From: Pseudomonadota bacterium
Lineage (GTDB): Bacteria; Pseudomonadota; Alphaproteobacteria; Rhizobiales; Aestuariivirgaceae
Assembly (NCBI GenBank): GCA_016522385.1
Contig: JAEKFU010000578.1
Location: 1 to 10,220, forward strand
Direction: 5' to 3'
Length of the DNA stretch: 10,220 nucleotides
In this document: positions 6,984-10,220 of the stretch, piece after piece
How the letters are laid out: every line of letters starts with the position of its first letter
How positions within the stretch are numbered: position 1 is the first letter of the stretch
Made by a program: the position numbers and the translations under genes
Notes under the pieces: generated by a model
Database searches by the model: none
What the model was told of the DNA's origin: nothing
What the model saw: the letters and a program-made list of their open reading frames with translations, nothing else

Positions 6984-7652
6984 ATGACGACGGACGCTGA
7001 ACAAATCTTGGTCGCCGACCCGGAAGTCGCGGGTGTGCCGGTTGTCGAGTGTGGCGAAGCCCTGGTGTCGGTCCTGGAAATCTGCCCGGACCTGGTCCTC
7101 GACGTGTCCGATGAACATCAAGCGCATCTGGGATATCAGCCGGACTATCGCTTGCGGTCAGGTGTCGCCGTTCGCCTCCATGAGGCTCGCAGGCTGTTGG
7201 AGCCCGGCTATGATCTCCTTGTTAAGGAGTGCTTTAGGTCGCTTGAAATACAGCGACAGTTCTTCGATGAATATCTCGGCGACCTGCGTGCACGATACCC
7301 GATGAAGACCAACAGCGAACTCCACCGCGAAGCCAGCAAGTATGTCGCGCCCCCGGACGTCAGCGCACACCCGACCGGCAGCGCCGTCGATCTAACATTG
7401 ATCGATCAGGCTGGCCGCGAGGTCGACATGGGAACGCACTATGACGCCGATCCGGTTGATTCGGCGTCCGCCTGTTACACCGATGCACTGGATATCTCAG
7501 ACACGGCACGGCATCATCGCTCACTTCTCACATCGGCCATGACGGCGGCCGGATTCGTAAACTACCCAACCGAATGGTGGCACTGGTCTTTTGGGGATCG
7601 CTACTGGGCATATGTCACGTTTGCCCCGCATGCGACCTACGGCCCGGTTTGA
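6984..7652 (+). CDS. D-alanyl-D-alanine dipeptidase, VanX/DdpX family (M15D)
   Basis: 222-aa zinc dipeptidase that splits D-Ala-D-Ala. In glycopeptide-resistance clusters this starves the cell of the normal peptidoglycan precursor; in Gram-negatives DdpX-type enzymes are thought to recycle D-Ala as a nutrient. Zinc ligands and catalytic residues match VanX in kind and spacing: His129 and Asp136 in SAHPTGSAVDL, Glu197 and His200 in YPTEWWHWSFG, and transition-state Arg85 in KECFRSLEIQ. DMGTHYD (148-154) is also a family motif. No signal peptide is visible, so cytoplasmic, as for VanX. ATG 6984 has no strong Shine-Dalgarno sequence. No vanH, vanA-type ligase or vanRS genes are present, so resistance is unlikely; scavenging or cell-wall turnover fits better. 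A DUF4336 gene follows after 34 nt, probably on the same transcript. Confidence 0.93.
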   Translation: MTTDAEQILVADPEVAGVPVVECGEALVSVLEICPDLVLDVSDEHQAHLGYQPDYRLRSGVAVRLHEARRLLEPGYDLLVKECFRSLEIQRQFFDEYLGDLRARYPMKTNSELHREASKYVAPPDVSAHPTGSAVDLTLIDQAGREVDMGTHYDADPVDSASACYTDALDISDTARHHRSLLTSAMTAAGFVNYPTEWWHWSFGDRYWAYVTFAPHATYGPV

Positions 7653-7686
7653 CCGTGAACAGATAACCGACCCGCGAACTTGCAAA

Positions 7687-8391
7687 ATGGTGCTAGAGAA
7701 AGTCGGCAATTCGATATGGCTCGCAGAAGGCGAGATCGTCAATTTTTACAGCTTCCCCTATCCGACGCGCTCGGTCGTGATCAGATTTGACAACAATGAC
7801 ATTTGGGTCTGGTCGCCCGTCAAATTGTCGGTGGGTCTGGCCGGCGAGATCGATCGGCTGGGACCTGTTGCGCATCTGGTCAGCCCCAACAAGATCCATC
7901 ATATGTATCTGCAGGATTGGACGGCGCGGTATCCAGCAGCAAGCCTATGGGGGCTGCAATCGACAATCGACAAACGGCCTGATCTCAACTTCCGCACCCC
8001 CCTGTTCGACAGTCCACCGTCAGAGTGGCAGCCTTTTCTGGATCAGGCCTGGTTCCGGGGCTCCCCGTTCATGGACGAGATCGTTTTCCTTCACCGACCA
8101 TCGCGCACCGTCATCGTGGCGGATCTGATCGAGAATTTTACCCGGTGCTTTCTGCAGACCCACTGGGCCTGGTGGCAACGTCCGCTGGCAAGGCTCGATG
8201 GCATAACCGCCAACAATCCCGGCGCCCCGAGAGAATGGCGGCTGTCTTTCATCAACCGCGCGGCGGCGCGCCAGGCACGTGACAAGGTCCTGGCTTGGGA
8301 TTGCGAGCGGGTCATCATGGCCCACGGCGAATGGCAGCGTTCCGACGGCCACAATTTCCTGTCGCGCAGCTTCGCCTGGCTTGGCGATTAA
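7687..8391 (+). CDS. DUF4336 family protein (metallo-beta-lactamase-like fold without metal motif)
   Basis: 234 aa, function unknown. The pattern fits DUF4336: an opening strand pair (GNSIWLAEGEIVNFYSFPYP) and VVIRF, the diagnostic VAHLVSPNKIHHMYLQDW (about 61-78) with RYPAASLWG, then DEIVFLHRPSRTVIVADLIENF, the strand equivalent to the beta-lactamase-fold core, and a C-terminal RVIMAHGEWQRSDG. The family resembles the metallo-beta-lactamase fold, but the HxHxDH zinc motif is absent here; HH is at 71-72. ATG 7687 is chosen because the family begins near GN.IW and the frame upstream overlaps the dipeptidase. The start lacks a clear ribosome site, so coupling to the upstream gene by reinitiation (34 nt) is likely. 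The tail WWQRPLARLDGI is typical of the proteobacterial members. No pathway is known; the link to the VanX-type dipeptidase is positional only. Confidence 0.85.
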   Translation: MVLEKVGNSIWLAEGEIVNFYSFPYPTRSVVIRFDNNDIWVWSPVKLSVGLAGEIDRLGPVAHLVSPNKIHHMYLQDWTARYPAASLWGLQSTIDKRPDLNFRTPLFDSPPSEWQPFLDQAWFRGSPFMDEIVFLHRPSRTVIVADLIENFTRCFLQTHWAWWQRPLARLDGITANNPGAPREWRLSFINRAAARQARDKVLAWDCERVIMAHGEWQRSDGHNFLSRSFAWLGD

Positions 8392-8464
8392 TCGGTGTCG
8401 GCTACGGGCTACAGTGAATTTCATGGGATTCCAGCATCGCAGTCCAGATGTTCAACAGATCGTA

Positions 8465-8561
8465 GATCAGGTTTGGTTTTGGTGGTAACAACAAGACCAA
8501 ACCTGATTGATTTCAATAAGATATAGGACGTTTCACGTTTCGGATGATTCCATCTGAAACG
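8465..8561 (+). repeat. ~97-bp dispersed intergenic repeat, copy B, two hairpins
   Basis: Inverted counterpart of 5084-5178. The left half folds: ATCAGGTTTGGT (8466-8477) is the exact reverse complement of ACCAAACCTGAT (8496-8507), extended by TTT/AAG with a G-U pair around a 12-nt loop. The right half is CGTTTCGGAT-gattcc-ATCTGAAACG (8536-8561), 10 bp with one G-U/T-G pair. It fills the spacer between the convergent DUF4336 and HARE genes and ends 9 nt before the HARE stop, so it may also act as a transcription barrier. No T-run follows either hairpin, so a classic terminator is not supported. Confidence 0.8.
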
Positions 8562-8569
8562 AACGTGTG

Positions 8570-9085
8570 CTAAACAACGGCCCGAAGCCGGTCATCCTCT
8601 TCATCCTCAGGATCGGCTTCATCGTCTTCGTCGTCCTCATCGTCCGGCACGCTGTTGCCCTCGTGTCCCGCCGCCGGATAGCTTCGTTCACGTAGCCAAT
8701 AGCCAAACCGTACCAGGTTCACGAACGTGGCCTTGTTGCGCGAGAGTATGGTGCCCAGGGTGTTGGCGGGATTGGCCCCGTGCAGATGCAGGTCTTCGTC
8801 CTTCAGCGCATCCATCAACTCGCTGATCGACATGGGATGATCTGCGCCGGAAAGAATCTTTTTTGTCGCGGCGACGATACGTGCCGGCTTAGATACGGTT
8901 TTTCTGCCGCCGCTTGCGCGTGACGACGGCCTGTCGGCGCCGGCGCCGGGCGCATGCTTTTGTGCTGCCGCGCTGATCATCTTTTCGACGTTCTCGATGT
9001 CTTCCAGCGCCTCCTGTAGCACGGCGATCTCGCGCTGAATCTGCCTCTTGCGCTTCTGCAACTCGCGTAACTGGGCTAAGGTCAT
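8570..9085 (-). CDS. HARE-HTH domain protein with N-terminal coiled coil and acidic tail
   Basis: 171 aa in three parts. Residues 1-44 form a charged heptad-like helix (MTLAQLRELQKRKRQIQREI...), probably a dimerising coiled coil. After a basic Ser/Gly/Arg linker (50-68), residues ~69-133 match a HARE winged helix-turn-helix: RIVAATKKILSGADHPMSIS, ELMDAL, then a GTILSRNKATFV core and the wing LVRFGYWLRER. Residues 148-165 are almost only Asp/Glu (PDDEDDEDDEADPEDEEDD). HARE domains occur in the Firmicute RNA polymerase delta subunit, restriction enzymes and eukaryotic ASXL/HB1 proteins. HARE plus acidic tail recalls delta, but the coiled coil is extra. GGAGGGG immediately upstream fixes ATG 9085 over the longer frame from 9169. 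It is convergent with DUF4336. The role could be polymerase- or nucleoid-associated, but this is inference; the tail may also be a mere solubility tail. Confidence 0.75.
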   Translation of the reverse strand: MTLAQLRELQKRKRQIQREIAVLQEALEDIENVEKMISAAAQKHAPGAGADRPSSRASGGRKTVSKPARIVAATKKILSGADHPMSISELMDALKDEDLHLHGANPANTLGTILSRNKATFVNLVRFGYWLRERSYPAAGHEGNSVPDDEDDEDDEADPEDEEDDRLRAVV

Positions 9086-9234
9086 CTTCCCCTCCGCGTG
9101 CAACCAACAAACATAGCATGCAGTCGGTGATTCGATAACCTGCCGGCTGGCGCGAGCCTTTGATGCCACTTGTCAATACATCATCGAATCTTGCTTGATC
9201 TGACCCTAGTGTGACGAGATTGCATGGTCACAAG

Positions 9235-9263
9235 AGCGCCCGGAGACATCCGCGGCGCTTTTT
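9235..9263 (+). terminator. Orphan rho-independent terminator on the plus strand
   Basis: AGCGCC-CGGA (9235-9244) pairs with TCCG-c-GGCGCT (9249-9259): 10 bp with one bulged C, a GACA loop, then TTTTT (9259-9263). The run of T exists only on the plus strand. No plus-strand gene lies within 840 nt upstream, so it may end a small RNA, or be left from a lost gene. Confidence 0.55.
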
Positions 9264-9350
9264 GCTGGAACAAATGCATCGCCTGTTCCCTTGGACGGAA
9301 GAGGCAATTGGGCCGTATCCAGCACTGACTGATTTCAAGAGGAAGAGCGG

Positions 9351-9602
9351 ATGCAGATTGCAGACCGCCTAATGCTTCGTGGCATTGAAGTCACCGGCGA
9401 AGGGTTTCTCGTCGCCACGGCCACGATCGCGCGCAGCAGGCTTCAAGGTTGCTGGGCCTTTGAGCTCGGTCCGACCCACGGTGATCCGGACCGGTTCGCC
9501 GTCTGCAGTCCGCCGCGGGACAAGCAGAATTTATTCCAAATCAAAATGGAAGGCCTTAATCGAACGGCAAGGCGGAAACTTCGCCGGCATCCTTGCGTTT
9601 GA
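9351..9602 (+). pseudogene. Phage DUF2213-like N-terminal fragment
   Basis: 83-codon frame whose first ~63 residues read like the start of DUF2213 phage proteins (which in tailed phages sit near the portal and capsid genes). RLMLRGIEVTGEGFLVATAT matches the usual 'R.TadGyLva.A..aRtGiq' opening, IARSRLQ the RTGIQ element, FELG the 'E.G' and FAVCSPPRDKQNLF the degenerate 'VRVYRPPEEVF' element. A good GAGGAAG ribosome site survives 8 nt before ATG. Full-length members have well over 200 residues; here the match ends near 9540 and the frame then runs antisense into the 3' end of the aminomethyltransferase and stops. It is therefore probably a decayed piece of a prophage. The similarity is from memory and moderate, so a chance ORF is not excluded. 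Confidence 0.5.
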
Positions 9603-10220
9603 CCGTCATCTGCACGGCTACGCGCTGGCCAGGCTGCCAATAGTGCCGGTCAATTAGCGACAGTCCGACATTGCGCTTGAGGCGCGGTGACCAGGCGGCG
9701 GATGTGATTTGGCCTACCTGAAGATCATTAATCCGCACCGGCCAGGGTTCGGCGCAGGCGGGGCAGGGCACCTCTCCGAAGAGTACGCCTCTAATATCGC
9801 GTTCAACGCCCTGGTCGGCGATCTTCATCAGGGCTTGCTGTCCGATGTAGTCGACCGAGTCGTCCAGGGCGCAGTACTTTCCAAGCCCGAGCTCAAGCGG
9901 ATTGTTTTGCCGTGTCATCTCGCTTCCGTAGGACAGCAGGCCACCCTCGATCCGTTCGATCAGGTTGGGACAGCCGGGCGAGATATTATAGGGCTCACCG
10001 GCTGCCCAGACGGCATCCCACAGGGCGGAGCCAAGTGCGCCGTCATCAAGGTAGATTTCGAAGCCGTCCTGCCGCGAATACCCGGAGCGCGCAATGAGCT
10101 GGCGTGTGCCCGCAAACTGCACATAACCAAAGCGAAAGAAGCCGATATCGCGTATATGCGCGCCGAACAGCCCGGCCAGCAGGTCTTCTGCCCTGGGGCC
10201 CTGAACGGCGAGCGGCGAGA
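9556..10220 (-). CDS. GcvT-family aminomethyltransferase, DmdA-like (5' end outside window)
   Basis: C-terminal ~221 residues of a folate-dependent (tetrahydrofolate) methyl- or aminomethyl-transfer protein; the frame stays open to the window edge. Beyond the Val (GTG) at 10122 it reads SPLAVQGPRAEDLLAGLFG, then RFGYVQFAG, which is the GcvT family's 'a.l.vqGP.a' strand. RSGYSRQDGFEIYL is the 'R.gYtGe.GfEiy' motif, and SPGCPNLIERIEGGLLSYG resembles DMSP demethylase (DmdA)-type proteins. NPLELGLGKYCALD and GQQALMKI continue into the C-terminal beta-barrel. True glycine-cleavage GcvT is usually written with LRLEAG at the helix, so this divergent form points to DmdA or to a methylated-amine/betaine-type methyltransferase. 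Stop TAA at 9558-9556. The neighbourhood cannot decide between these substrates. Confidence 0.8.
   Translation of the reverse strand, partial: SPLAVQGPRAEDLLAGLFGAHIRDIGFFRFGYVQFAGTRQLIARSGYSRQDGFEIYLDDGALGSALWDAVWAAGEPYNISPGCPNLIERIEGGLLSYGSEMTRQNNPLELGLGKYCALDDSVDYIGQQALMKIADQGVERDIRGVLFGEVPCPACAEPWPVRINDLQVGQITSAAWSPRLKRNVGLSLIDRHYWQPGQRVAVQMTVKRKDAGEVSALPFD

Noticed and set aside
6984..7652. Glycopeptide-resistance cluster
   Set aside because: Only a VanX-type dipeptidase is present; no VanH, D-Ala-D-Lac ligase or VanRS genes, and the organism appears Gram-negative.
9170..9234. tRNA or structured RNA gene before the orphan terminator
   Set aside because: No cloverleaf, T-loop (GTTCRA) or CCA-type acceptor could be formed from this stretch.

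Overview
The window looks like an alphaproteobacterial chromosome, most likely Hyphomicrobiales/Rhizobiales-like. The reasons are a Ros/MucR-type zinc-finger regulator with the family's exact Cys/His spacing, a Flp/Fap-type pilin, a DoeA-like M24 hydrolase and GcvT/DmdA-type and DAO-type enzymes of the kind common in osmolyte-using alphaproteobacteria. Genes are moderately GC-rich and separated by long, AT-richer spacers.

Layout. (a) 1-2416, plus strand: a short PhyH-N-terminal-like ORF, a complete phytanoyl-CoA-dioxygenase-family (Fe(II)/2-oxoglutarate) enzyme and a creatinase/DoeA-like M24 hydrolase, spaced 12 and 23 nt apart, so probably one operon. (b) 2509-3672, minus: a DAO-family FAD oxidoreductase, convergent to that operon. 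(c) 3673-5683: gene-poor stretch with one degraded-looking reading frame, one unrecognised 155-aa protein and one small membrane protein. (d) 5684-6665: an orphan Flp-type pilin convergent with the MucR-like regulator. (e) 6984-8391, plus: a VanX/DdpX-type D-Ala-D-Ala dipeptidase followed by a DUF4336 protein. (f) 8570-9085, minus: a coiled coil + HARE-HTH + acidic-tail protein. (g) 9351-10220: a plausible DUF2213 phage-gene remnant running into the 3' part of a minus-strand GcvT/DmdA-like aminomethyltransferase that leaves the window.

Functional reading. The PhyH + M24 pair, the FAD oxidoreductase and the GcvT-like protein are consistent with catabolism of small nitrogen- or sulfur-containing solutes (ectoine-, betaine- or DMSP-like), but the substrate cannot be read from the sequence. 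The middle block looks like ordinary accessory ground with decayed pieces.

The most unusual signal is non-coding. A ~95-bp element occurs twice in opposite orientation (5084-5178 and 8465-8561), diverged but colinear. Each copy lies between the 3' ends of convergent genes. A separate 12-mer, GACACGCTCTAG, occurs at 2501-2512 and 6150-6161, also in convergent spacers. The second point of interest is the HARE protein, whose layout recalls the Firmicute RNA polymerase delta subunit. No rRNA, tRNA, CRISPR array or intact mobile element was seen.
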